Below, one piece after another: positions 48,871 to 60,304 of a stretch of DNA of 64,000 nt. Source of the DNA: Corbicula japonica (Eukaryota; Mollusca; Bivalvia; Venerida; Cyrenidae); assembly GCA_038501625.1 (NCBI GenBank), contig JAZAYU010000732.1, positions 103,262-167,261 of the forward strand, written 5' to 3'. Position numbers and translations under genes: made by a program. The stretch's first letter is position 1; the number at the start of each line of letters is the position of its first letter. The notes below the pieces were generated by a model that was not told the DNA's origin, searched no databases, and saw nothing but the letters and a program-made list of their open reading frames with translations.

Positions 48871-49365
48871 AACCATGAAAAAAACCATCGTTTCAAATCT
48901 TCAAAAACTTGTAAGCATTATGTTAGTTCACCATTTCCACCAAAGACTGAATCGATGGGCTTTTTCTGCCGTTATACCGAAAAATGACGTCACAAACCAC
49001 GTGGTATAGCCATCTTGCACAAAGAATATCTTTTTTTGAAAAGCGACTTTAAGTTACATTGAAATTTCTCAAGTGACGTCAAAACGTATTTATATGTTTG
49101 CGCGCTATTGAACATTTTCTATGAATAACATACAGAACAATTATCATAAATAAAAGCGTGCTTTATCACTGATCCAAAAGTTAACACGAGACTGTAAAAA
49201 GATTACTCGAGTACATTAAAAGGACCGATTCAGGTTCCTGATAAGTACACAAGAATAACTCAAATTAAACATAAAAGAAAGTAGGTGAACTGACATTCAA
49301 TGTGGTATATTTGAATGAAGGAGTGAGTAAGGAGGGGTGTGGAAAATAAAAGTCAAATGTAATCC
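48871..49365. other. No gene seen (48871-49365)
   Basis: AT-rich non-coding sequence with no recognised motif. Confidence 0.5.
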
Positions 49366-49469
49366 CTGAGTAATGAACAGATAACAGTATTCTGAGTAAT
49401 GAACAGATAACAGTATTCTGAGTAATGAACAGATAACAGTATTCTGAGTAATGAACAGATAACAGTATT
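49366..49469. repeat. 26-bp tandem repeat, 4 exact copies
   Basis: Four copies of a 26-bp unit beginning CTGAGTAATGAACAGATAAC and ending AGTATT, with no differences between them, indicating recent expansion. Confidence 0.97.
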
Positions 49470-49809
49470 AAATGTAAGCACGGGGTGACGTTTTACGGCC
49501 GCCACACAAAAGAAACTTTAAAGATTGATTGAGGATGGTTTTAAGGTTCAGTGAAATCACCGCACTGTTGTGTAGAAATAAGTAAGGGGCCATTATATTG
49601 ATAACCGTAAAACTACAGGGTAATTTAAGAATCCTAGCTCGAATACTTTTCCTTCAGCAACAGAAATTAAATTTGGCTTTCATCAATTTTGTGTGCTAAC
49701 ATTCATTGAAAACCCAAGATGTGGTGGTGGTTGTTGTTGAAATTAAGAATATTTTGGTTTCCAACATTCTGTATACAGCAAACATTAGCTTCGCTCTTCG
49801 TTTCCCAAC

Positions 49810-50680
49810 AAGAAGCTCAGGGGTTTTTTAGGGACTGGGGATGCGGCCCTAGCCTGTCAAGAGGGGAAAATTCGCGCGTGTTTTCCAGTTTTGGGGAAAA
49901 ATGATTAATCTCTTATCAAATCTTAGGGAAATACATATGTAACAATTATACACATTAAAACAAGCAAACAAAACTTTTGTTCTTCATAATATATTTAAAG
50001 TGACATTTCCATGATGGGTAATGTTAAAAATCCTGTTTTTAAATCTTGCCAACATGTTTTACTAGTAATGACATTGCCTGTCAAATGGCCTAACAATTTA
50101 CCTAACAGTGTCATTGTCGATTCTAATGCCAGTTATTGCCAATGCCAGTGATTGCCAAAGAACTATTGGTTTTTTGGTTTCAGTGGATTCTTAATTTTGT
50201 TTACACCTGTAAAAATGCCTTGCAAGTTTTTAACTTTTCACCGGTAAAGTCTGCACCAGACCAGACCATCTAACTGACTAGACTGGTATGCAAAGAGTCA
50301 AGACTTTGCTGTGCAAGAGTCTATCATCACTATAGTGTTATTTTGAATTTGGTCCGGTCTGGTACGGGTCTGGTACGGACAATACCGGTGTAATGTTAAA
50401 AATTTGCTCATCAAAATTTTTACAGTTGAAACAAAATAAAGAATGACACGATTTTAACAGTTCATTTACACCAGTAAAGTTTCTGAGCTCCAAAATGGAT
50501 TGTTTTTGTATTGAAATTGCCTTTTTCACACATTTTGTCTGTTTTTGATGGGGAAATTCAATTAAAGTGGGGAAATTTTCATCTTGGAAAGGGGAAAAAA
50601 GTAACCTATTTTGCCCGGGGACGACGCCGTATTTCGGCGTCTGTTATATAAGGAAAAAAACCCCTGAAGCTTTGCTTCTT
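49810..50680. mobile_element. Possible fold-back element with GGGGTTTTTT ends
   Basis: AGAAGCTCAGGGGTTTTTT on the left is mirrored by AAAAAAACCCCTGAAGCTT on the right (about 50652-50675). Both ends are followed inwards by GGGGAAA-rich sequence. No transposase frame; the target duplication was not resolved. Confidence 0.45.
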
Positions 50681-51221
50681 TAACTGCACTTAAGAAGGGA
50701 TCCCCAGACCCTCTTCATAAATATACAATGCTACTAGAAAACATTTTTACAACAGCCATAGTTTAGTTCAGTAAAGCAGTTAGACTGGACAACATTCTAT
50801 CTAGCGCCCTATGCTGACTCGCATATTAAAAGTGGACGCTATGGGTTTAATTCTGTACTCTTGACACAATTTCTTTAAAATTTTAAGTATTTGGACCAAA
50901 AAAATGTTTTGGTGTAAATCGATAATCACACATGGAGAATGCAAGAAAAAAATGAAATTATTTATTATGCAAAATAATCCCGTTTATTAGATTAGAACAA
51001 TTAGAGCTCATTTCAGGAACACAAGAAACCAAGTAGAATCTATAATAATTTAGGCTTATGAAACATACGAAAATTATTTTGCTTTTTATTATTTTTTATT
51101 AAATATATATATAATTTACAATCGATCGATCATGATAGGGCATATCTAGTCAGGCCTTAATAGCAAAATGCATCTCGATCGTTTTGTTTGTGGCTTAAAC
51201 TTAAAAGAGGATACACAAACT
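50681..51221. other. No gene seen (50681-51221)
   Basis: AT-rich non-coding sequence. Confidence 0.5.
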
Positions 51222-51591
51222 GGCGGACTAAATTTTCAAAATTGAATTTTTGGGGAAATACTTATTGCCACCTAGATTTTAGTAACGAGATGCATTTAGC
51301 TAAGGATGTAGTTAATGTTTGCATGCTCAATTAAGTCTAATTCATGTTCTAATTACCAGGCACATACTAAAACAAAAGAAAAACCGTTTGCATGAGAACT
51401 CTGAAATCCATGGACAATATACCAAAGCAACTCATACCTGAAATAAGTATATGCTGGTCTACAATGTTTAGTGCCAATTTGTCAAAATAATGTTAGGGTT
51501 TTCAAGAAATTCAAGGAAAACTTACTAAAATCTAGATGGCAATAAGTATTTCCCCCAAAATTCAATTTTGAAAATTTAGCCACTTTTCGCC
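51222..51591. mobile_element. 370-bp MITE with about 65-bp inverted ends
   Basis: Left arm 51222-51285 (TAAATTTTCAAAATTGAATT, ATACTTATTGCCACCTAGAT) is the near-perfect complement of the right arm 51522-51591. No ORF. Target duplication unclear. Confidence 0.85.
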
Positions 51592-52241
51592 ATTTGCAAT
51601 GTTTGCGGAACCTTTACCCAACTCGAAATAAAGTGCTTATACAGTTTAAATCATCGTAATGATTTGGTGAGTCAATTGATAAACAAAAAAGTATTTTAAA
51701 TTATAAATTAATTTGAACCCGTGATATTTCAAAAGCCGGAACAAAAATTTCAAGTATAAACGTAATAAAGTATAGGTTGAATCGTATCGGGTATTTTACT
51801 TCCTGTTTTAAAGGTATTAAGAGTCATTCCTTCGTTGTTCAAATCGACCTATCGGAATTACAGTTATTTGTTAACAAAACCAATGGGTATTGAGATTACA
51901 AGTTCTTTAATTCCTTCGTGTATGTAACAGGAAAATTGGTAAGTCAAAGCCAATAAAAATCAGGAAATCATGGTAAATATTACTAACTTTTATTGTTTTT
52001 TTTTTTAACATCTAGGTTACAGATATACCTACTAACTTGCTTAAATAAAAACCAAGCTTACATCCGACCTAGAAACAGTGCCTTCAAATTATATCAGGGA
52101 CATGCTAAGAATATACCTGACCCATGCTCAGGCATATACATTTATTAATATTAAATATTTCTTAAAATATTAAATAAATAAATATTTATTGAATAAATAT
52201 AAATATTTTGCCAAACTGGATGAATTATTATACGCGTAGAT
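51592..52241. other. Upstream region of the lectin-CUB gene
   Basis: Very AT-rich, including an AATATTTATT-type stretch at 52140-52205. It should contain the promoter of the gene starting at 52242, but no TATA box could be assigned in such AT-rich sequence. Confidence 0.4.
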
Positions 52242-55200
52242 ATGCGACATTTTCTTTCACTACACATTATAGGTAAGTTTTTTAATATTAATTACTGGTC
52301 AATAACCGAGGGGCGTGAACGTCTATATCTACCGCCTTTTCCTCAGTTCGTTTTAATTTGCAAGGATGAAATTTCGACAAACAGGCAGAAAATATTTCAT
52401 GACAAGCTCTAAAAATAAATATCAAAATCTTTAACAAGTAACTCAGTTAATAAATCTAATAAAACCTTTATTATTTTCACGAATGTGGCTCATTTGGTTA
52501 AAAGTCTATATAATGTGTTTCATTTATTAACCGGATTAACCGATATATAAACTAAATGAATATACTTCAACCTTAAACAACTGTTCGCTGAACGAATATA
52601 TAATTGAAATCTCAGAGGTAATACAAATTTCGAAGGAAACCAAGCTTGTTGTTTTTTTCATTTTTAAAATGTTTGAAAACTTTCTGATATAAATCTGATC
52701 ATCGATTTTTTAAAAGTTAAGAAAGTTTAGTTGCGAAATCACCGTTTATGTTTAGCACATATTTGGTGAACGTAATGAGACCAACACTTAAGTATGTTCA
52801 TTTTTGATGAGATATGGTTTATAATTATCAAACACACAAATAGAACAAGCATATTTTGGCCATTTTTGACCCTTTGTGAACATGCCCCTTTGTGTCATAT
52901 CATATCAGAACGTTTTTGTTCCGCAGGTTTTGATAGACTGGTAACGCGGTCTCTATCTATTCCGTGATTTTTCAATATTCCAACGGGGTACCAGTCTACA
53001 GGTTTGACTGTATTATTTATCGTTTCAGCTTGTACTATTTTGTTAAACAACTTAACAGCGACACAAAAGATTACCGAAGTATGCGTTGATAAGAGTCATT
53101 CTCGAAAGACGGTCAAACTGAACTGTGGAAGCTTTGGGACGATCGTTGATGTAGCCGTGCTTCTGGGTAATGGCACCTGTAACACCCCTAAAGGTAACTT
53201 GAATTACTGTGGTATCAATCTTTTTCGCGAGGTCAAATTTTTGCGAAAAACCACTAATGATATATTCACCGGGGCGTAATTTTGCGTACTTGCATTTTTT
53301 TATTTTAACATACTATAACGTATAGTGTTATTTCGCTTTGGTAATAATTTACCCAGTGTAAAAATTAGCGAAATTTAAACCCGCGCACAACTGTGATATG
53401 ATGATACCAAACAATTAATTGGCCCATTTCCAGTGAACACAATTTCCTATCCCCGCGTTATTAATATGCGCGATATTATTTAGTATCGCGGGGACGAATT
53501 TTCGCGCAGTAGCCCAGTTATCTTATTCTTATACTACAAACTCTAGATCTTATATGGTTTAATTTTGTAGAGATTTGCATCCACGCACTTTCTCTAGAGC
53601 GAAATAAGCGAACAGTAAACTCAAGCGAAATGAAATGATATATACTATAATATAGCAGTATAGCAAAACGAAGAAGTACAACCCGGAAGAAAATATCCAC
53701 CGATTTTTAACGCGTGACAGCCTTAATCCCTTTGTAACGTTTTGTGAAAATCGTTTTAATGTCACTAATATTAACAGGTTTTACATTCCGGACTTGAGGG
53801 GCCAACTGTAGATTATTGTTTTTTTCTGAGTGAATGACTCTCATATTTTTAAGAATGGGATCTAGTTTTAATCCTATTTTCATTATCCTTTTTGTGAAGC
53901 CGTAATGTTTCGTCAGTAAAGGAACAAACGAACCTAACTTAATGCGTGAATTAATACACGTGTCTTGAAAAAATGGTTAAATGTTTTTCTAATTCATAAT
54001 TATGATGACGAAAAACATAAAAACACATTGAAATGATTTAATATAATGAGTTTTGTATTTTAAGTTTAGAGGCCAAGATTTTGACATTTAACATAAACAA
54101 ATAGTCACAAAGCCGGATACGTTTTGGTCATTTTTGCCAATTTGTGTGTGCAAAGAAATACAAAACAAGTTTTAGCTTTCCAAAAAGGCCAGTCGGTCAT
54201 AAAAGTCGGTCATTCTTATACGATTTGCACTAAAAGTAACTTTATTTTTTATTCTTTCGAAATTTATCATTTAACAACTATGTTGCAAACAAAATATTTA
54301 TTTATTATTATTTTAATTGATTTGGAAGTACCATAATTTAACATAATCAGGAATTATACTGATATAATTACGGTAAAGTAAGGGACTACTTAATTTTATA
54401 TCAGAAAGAACTCGTTAATATTGTAACGATCAAATAGAAGTAACTATATACTTTTTATTTAGGTCAAAGATGTTACGGCAAAACTGCAAGTATATTGGTG
54501 GATTACTTGAATTGTTATTGGATGAGTAATTGCGTCATCAACTGGCCTTGTGACGCCATTATCACGCCGGGAGATGGATGCAGCATAATTGGTGCCGCAC
54601 CAGAGTTTATGGTCGTCAGTTACAAGTGCTTCGAATCTACAAGTAATAAACATAATAGTAAGTTTTATTATACCGATACTTTTTCTATTATTACAAAACT
54701 TCTTTCACAGTTGATTTTACACATGGTATTGTTAAAAATTGAAGGTTTTAGGCAAATGGCCTGCCATAGAATATAAAAATATTGTCCGGTACAAAAACAC
54801 CTAACTAGCCTTTCATAGATGTAATAAATGCATAATCTTGGATGTTTCATGTGTTCTGGAAGTTCAACATTTGTCAAGTTGTGGCAGGTTTGACCATATA
54901 ACAGATGCAATTTATTCTTTCATGTAACAGAGGAAAACAGATCACCCGCTCTTATCGACATCTGCACAAGCGATTCCGCCAACAACAAACATATCTCTAC
55001 AGTCCATGGCATGTCCGGATTAATCCGTAGTCATGACTTATATCCGTGGGATTACCGAAATAACTTCCGGACATGCGTAGTCAAATTGCCATTTCCTATT
55101 AATCAAAAACTGGTAGTCAGCGTTCAAGACTTTGACCTCAGTGAGGGTGACACGCTTACTGTGGGGACTCTCCGACAAAATGAAGTGCCTGGGGTCTCCT

Positions 55201-55927
55201 ACTTCATCAATGGAAGACAGAACATAGTTTTTGATGATTACACATTTCTAACTGCCTATTTCAACTTTAGCGTCGGAATGGAATCTAACAGTGGCAAAGG
55301 ATTTTTTCTCTGTTTCAAATGTAAGTTGGTCTTTTATTTTCTCTACTAATTAACTACAAAAAGCATTGTATCTTCTGCTAGACTAAATTACTCGGGCCTG
55401 CACACTGTTGTCTAAATCCTGCCTGTAACTGAAAATAATCTACACTAAAATTGGTTTTTGGTCGACTCTTGATGTACGGTACGTTAAAACGCACCCTTTC
55501 AACTTTTTCCAGTAAACGGACTTGCTTCATGAACCCTTAGTATTTGCCCGAAGAGCAAAATGGCTCTGGCTATACCCCTGATTTAAATATGCATTAAAAT
55601 GTTCGAGATGGTGATACAAATGAAGAAGCTTTGTTTTACATGGATTGCTGTACAGTAAATTTGCAAAATTAAAATTTTCGCATGTATGAGCAATATATAT
55701 CACATATCACCACTGACATAATTGTTTTGCTTCTGTTGCAGTCACAAATAAAGATGATCCAGAAACTGATAACGCATGCGCAGACTTCATCCGAGACGGA
55801 AACATCGAAACAGTGGAACCTTTTTTAGCAGACGACCCGTTTCTTGGGCTAGAACCTTATTTAAAATCTTTGCAGACGGCACCTGAAGCAGCAACAATAC
55901 CGCCGACATTGACAGAACTTCCGAAAC
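52242..55927 (+). CDS. SUEL/rhamnose-binding-lectin-like plus CUB-like domain protein (5' part, five exons)
   Basis: Exons inferred from splice sites: 52242-52272, 53029-53193, 54463-54657, 54931-55320, 55742-55927. Exon 1 is MRHFLSLHII, joining to ACTILLNNLTATQ to give a signal peptide. Donors are mostly GTAAGT-like, acceptors TTTCAG, ATTTAG, AACAG, TTGCAG. Every intron is phase 1 and internal exons are 165, 195, 390 and 186 bases, all multiples of three, as in extracellular mosaic proteins. Exons 2-3: Cys-rich domain with CYGKTAS, GDGC and a closing VVSYKC, the pattern of sea-urchin-egg-lectin/rhamnose-binding domains. Exon 4: CUB-like (HGMSGLIRSHDLYPWDY, FRTCVVKL, VQDFDLSEGDTL, GFFLC). Exon 5: acidic Pro/Thr-rich linker. 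The gene continues past the donor at 55928, but later exons were not recognised. A cell-surface or secreted sugar-binding role is inferred from the domain family. Confidence 0.75.
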
Positions 55928-56007
55928 GTATGTTGTTTAACTGTTCCCCTCTGTATGCCTGTCTGCCTCTCTGTTGATTTACTTTCTGTATGTCTAAATA
56001 CCTAACT

Positions 56008-56438
56008 GCCATATATCATTCAGTCTTGTTGTGGTAGGCTGTTTGCTTGTTTGATTGTCTGTATATAGCATCAATTCATATCGTATTCCGTATGTCATAT
56101 ATCCTTCAGTCTTCTTGTGGTAGGCTGTTTGCTTGTTTGATTGTCTGTATATTGCATCAATTCATATCGTATTCCGTATGTCATATATCCTTCAGTCTTT
56201 TTGTGGTAGGCTGTTTGCTTGTTTGATTGTCTGTATATAGCATCAATTCATATCGTATTCCGTATGTCATATATCCTTCTGTCTTCTTGTGGTAGGCTGT
56301 TTGCTTGTTTAATTGTCTGTATATAGCATCAATTCATATCGTATTCCATATGCCATATATCATTCAGTCTTGTTGTGGTAGGCTGTTTGCTTGTTTGATT
56401 GTCTGTCTATTGCATCAATTCATATTATATTCGCTGTC
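56008..56438. repeat. 86-bp tandem repeat, 5 copies
   Basis: GTGGTAGGCTGTTTGCTTG recurs exactly every 86 bp (56031, 56117, 56203, 56289, 56375). Units are nearly identical. It lies in what is probably an intron of the lectin-CUB gene. Confidence 0.97.
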
Positions 56439-56449
56439 TGTTTACGATT

Positions 56450-56990
56450 GTATGGAGCAATGTAGAGTACTTGAATGGGTTGGAGATAATTTACCAAGGC
56501 AACTCGTGCGTGTTTATTCTGAATCTGACAAAAGAAGTATGAGATTGGTTCAACCTAAAACCTGATTTAGAGCATGTCATATATATTTGGAAGGAACGTT
56601 ATCTGTCATTTTCTCATAACCCTAAGGTGATTTTATTACAATCATTGACTTTATAGTGTTTATTTTAAAGCAAAATACAGAAACAGCAATGTCGGCCTCT
56701 AAACTCTGTGGTCATTTCAATGATTGGCGTCAACCGTTTGAATGCACCTTGTCAACTGTGCTCTATTTACATTCCCCAATACCAAACAGTATGATTTGCT
56801 ACTGACAGTTTCTAAGGTAGTTACTTGGTGGGTTCCCATATTTTTTATCGTTAATGGGGTCTTATTTTTGATGATAAAAGTATAATTTATTTCTGTTCTT
56901 AATTTCCCCCAACTGCTACTTGTTTGCTGTGTGGAAGAAGCTGCATTGTTTGGGATATTTCCAGAGTTTTCAATAAGCTTTGACAACTTT
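56450..56990 (+). repeat. Degenerate copy of the LINE 3'-end repeat family
   Basis: Weak matches in the same order as 63430-63720: GGGTTGGAGAT..TT.ACCAAG, GCTACTGACAGTTTCTAAGG, TGCTGTGTGG. Identity is low. Confidence 0.4.
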
Positions 56991-56999
56991 GAGTCACTT

Positions 57000-57789
57000 G
57001 ACCCGCATTTAGAATTTCCAAGGGGTTATAATCGCATTTAATTCAGCAAAGTTATTTGTTGTATTCAATTTACTTAACTAGTTATTTAATTTTAAGGGAA
57101 GGGCACACGAAAATGTTGAAAGAACTTCATGCCCAACCCTTTTTGCTGTTCTAATTATTGCTTATGTGTTTATGCATGTAAAAAAAGAATGGCAAATAAA
57201 ATATATTTAAACTAAACTAAGTTATATAATTGCTTTAACTTAAATTTAAATTACTTTAATAGCGAAAATAATACTTTAACAGTATATTTGAAATGCAATG
57301 CCAAAACTTTTTTATATTTAATCCTCCGATATTTGACATTATTCCTAAATGTTTAAGTATTTAGCGACTACCTTAGAACTAAGAGTGGGGAAAAAATCAC
57401 ATTTGCTTAGACCTTTATGCATCTATTACAATCATATTTTGTTCTTGGTATGAATGCAATCATGTATTTAGATGTTTGTAGGATGTGCCAGAAAAAAGAA
57501 TGTGAAAGCAAGGGAAAGATGTCTTCGACGACACTCTGAAAACCGGAAGGGAAGAGGAAAATCAGGCAGGAAAACCCGGAGGAAAAACAAAAATAACAGG
57601 AACAGAAAAAGAAACAAAAGTAAACCAAGATAGAGTGCATCACTGGATTGGATATCATTAAAATTTGGAATTTCTCACATTGTGAAACATTTAGACAAAA
57701 TCTCCTCAAAATGATAGATAAAAGTTTTTACTGGCTGAACATTTGTTAAAGTTTGTAATGCTGAAACGCCCGATGTGTTTTAATAATGG
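57000..57789. other. No gene seen (57000-57789)
   Basis: AT-rich, then a purine-rich stretch at 57490-57610 with no recognised coding motif. Confidence 0.5.
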
Positions 57790-58900
57790 GAAATAATTCA
57801 GACCACAAAATTTTAACATTATTGCTCGTAGTATGTGGACCCCACAGGAGATTGGTGCATGTGTCCATCGCTCTTAAACTCAAAGCATATGGCTTATCAG
57901 ACAATTCTGTTTCACTTGTACATAATTATTTAACTTACAGAAAACAAAGGGTGAAAATAGGTAAAGTACATAGCTCATGGACTGAAACTATCAAAGGCGT
58001 CCCACAGGGATCTATTTTAGGATCTATTTTATCTTTAACATTTTTACAAACGATAGTTTTACTTTATTGAAAAATCTACTCTTTATAACTACGCAGATGA
58101 TAACACCCTTTCTTTTAACCATCCTGATATTTGTGTTTTAAAATCCACCCTAGAACAAGAAAACAAAACTCTCATTAATTGGTTTAAAATAAATTAAATG
58201 CCAGCCAATCCATTTAAGTTTCAGTCCATAATCAACTGAAATATTTTAACATAGAAGATGTAAATATTACATGAGAAGATCAGGTTAAACTCTTAGGTGT
58301 AGATTTAGACTTTCCAAGGCGGTAACCCCTCGGGTTCTCATTTTTGTTAATTGTTAGTGGTGTCTCTTTTGAAACTGATCATTTTATTAACCATGCTCTC
58401 TCCCTCTCTTCTTCTTGACTGTGTAGAGAGGCTGTTTTTTCTGAATGTGGCGATTCCTGATATGCATATTTCACCTTTTTTATTGAATTTTGATGAACAG
58501 ATTACCCGGTTATGCAAAAAAGCTGCTGGTCAGTTAAATGTACTTTTAAGAATTAGTAAATTTTTATCTGTAGAATGTAATCTGTTGGTATATAAATCTT
58601 TTTTCAGGTCAAACTTTAGCTTTTGTCCTATTATATGGCATTTTTGTAGTAAACAGAATACTGAAAAGTTAGAGAAACTTCAACACCGTGCACTAAGAAT
58701 TGTTTTTAATGATTTTAATTCAACCAAGGAAGATTTACTAGAAAAAGTAAACATGCCCACATTGCATCTTGCTAGACTTAGAACCAGAGCAATAGAAACA
58801 TATAAATGCCTTTATCGTTTATCTCCCCTTATCTACACGATCTTGTTGAATTCAAACAATCAACCTATACTCTTAGGAACAGTAATAAAATTTTAGTCCC
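57790..58900 (+). pseudogene. LINE reverse transcriptase fragment, broken
   Basis: Pieces in order: KLKAYGLSDNSVSLVHNYLTYRKQRVKIG-type sequence (split across 57870-57960), GVPQGSILGS (about 57997-58026), the catalytic YADD in NYADDNTLSF (about 58086-58115), then LGVDLD, and from about 58490 FDEQITRLCKKAAGQLNVL and LQHRALRIV, the usual end of the RT domain in CR1/L2/Jockey-like elements. Frameshifts and stops lie between the pieces, and a foreign repeat (58311-58487) interrupts it. Confidence 0.88.
58311..58487 (+). mobile_element. Repeat-family copy nested in the LINE fragment
   Basis: CCAAGGCGGTAACCCCTCGG ... ATTCCTGATATGCATATTTC separates LGVDLD from FDEQI of the RT. Almost the same sequence stands at 63580-63745, so this family has moved. 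Confidence 0.8.
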
Positions 58901-59876
58901 AAAAGTCCGAACAACAACATATGGTATGAAATCGTTCAGGTTTGAGGCAGCCCGGGTCTTGTTATTGTGAAGTTTGTTAGAAAATTGTCATGAAAAACGT
59001 AATTTTAAATTAACTCCCTTAAAAAAAGTTGTAAATGAATTATTCTTTCTCAAATTTATTTGCATAATTGTAATTACTGAATCAAAGACCCGAAGTCCCT
59101 CACTTTTTGTCATACAAGTATTATATTAAAATGTGTTAAACCAACGTGTTTTATTATATTTATCGAAATATTTAAGACCACACAATTAACAACAAAGATT
59201 AAGATCGAACGTTTTATTAGGCATAAGTATAAATGTTTGCATTTTTACATTGGCAGACGTGAAAAAAATAGTCATTCGTCAACATGGCAAAAATGTAACA
59301 ATAAAATGGTATTAAAATTTAAGAGACAATATATAAAATTGTAGTTTTTTTATTTTTAATAAACTTTCGATGTGCTTCCGAGTTTAATAATTTCATTTCA
59401 CTTAAAAATGCTTTAAATATGGCAAATCATAAGCCATAATTTATTGCTTTTTCACACTTCAGTGACCACTGCCAGTGAAACAGTAACATCTGCCGTTGAT
59501 AGTTGACAACCTGAGACTCTAAAGTCAAACGGTTGAAGTTACAACATAGATATGACACATTAAGTCATCCGGTAGTCTTTGCGTGTTCTGGTAGTTTTGA
59601 TAAACAGGTCTGTGTACATAGTAACATCTAGAATCACATGGAAATTTAGCCCTTATTATCCCAAACCTTAAACACTTAAGGTCTCTACATGCTGTAAGTT
59701 TCCCACTCCATCTTATCGTTATCGGTTAGTTGTTAGTCACATGATACACACATTAATTGTGAAAAGCAAGTCAATTGGGCAGTTTTTGAAATTTTGATTT
59801 TTTTTCTACTACAATCGTGTATCATACAAAACAAAGATTTGTCATAATGATCTTCAGCTTTTACCATTTTAGGGTT
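58901..59876. other. No gene seen (58901-59876)
   Basis: AT-rich non-coding sequence; the first 100 bp may still belong to the LINE remnant. Confidence 0.5.
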
Positions 59877-59967
59877 TGTCCCGGTTAGCGCAATCGGTTG
59901 CGCTGTCGGAATTACAGTTCTAGGCGCTGTCGCCGTGACGGTGCGGGTTCGCTCCCAGTTCGAAGCA
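59877..59967 (+). repeat. tRNA-derived sequence (SINE head or tRNA pseudogene)
   Basis: GGTTAGCGCAATCGGTTGCG contains an A-box; GGTGCGGGTTCGCTCCCAG contains a B-box about 45 bases later. No full cloverleaf could be drawn by eye. Confidence 0.65.
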
Positions 59968-60304
59968 ATATCATTTTAAAATCAATTGGAATCAGACCGC
60001 CCAATTATAACAGCCACTGTTTATCCTTTAATTGTTATTTCTATTAAACTACAATGTATCTAAGTCAAATGATTTTATTTTATAAATTATTTTCATATTG
60101 AATTATTTTCCTATAGTAGACAAATTGAACTACACTCTCCTCATTCATGCTTATTTCTGATTTCTTCTTATTTTAATTGAATGTATTTGCTTATGTTATC
60201 AAGCAATATCTATTTTGATAAGAAACGGTATCTTTAAAAGTTTTGAAAAGTTTATCGCTAAACAGCAGTCAAATACACGTTTTTATTAACTTGAACAATA
60301 TTTA
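59968..60304. other. 3' flank of copy D, no gene seen
   Basis: AT-rich. No clear polyadenylation signal was assigned on the minus strand. Confidence 0.4.

Noticed and set aside
53004..53279. Single-exon gene starting at 53004
   Set aside because: There is no ATG there (TTG); an upstream exon at 52242 with a perfect donor and a phase-1 join gives a proper signal peptide, and the frame runs into intron sequence after 53193.
59877..59967. Functional tRNA gene
   Set aside because: A- and B-box-like sequences are present, but a complete cloverleaf with acceptor stem was not found; a SINE or tRNA pseudogene is more likely.
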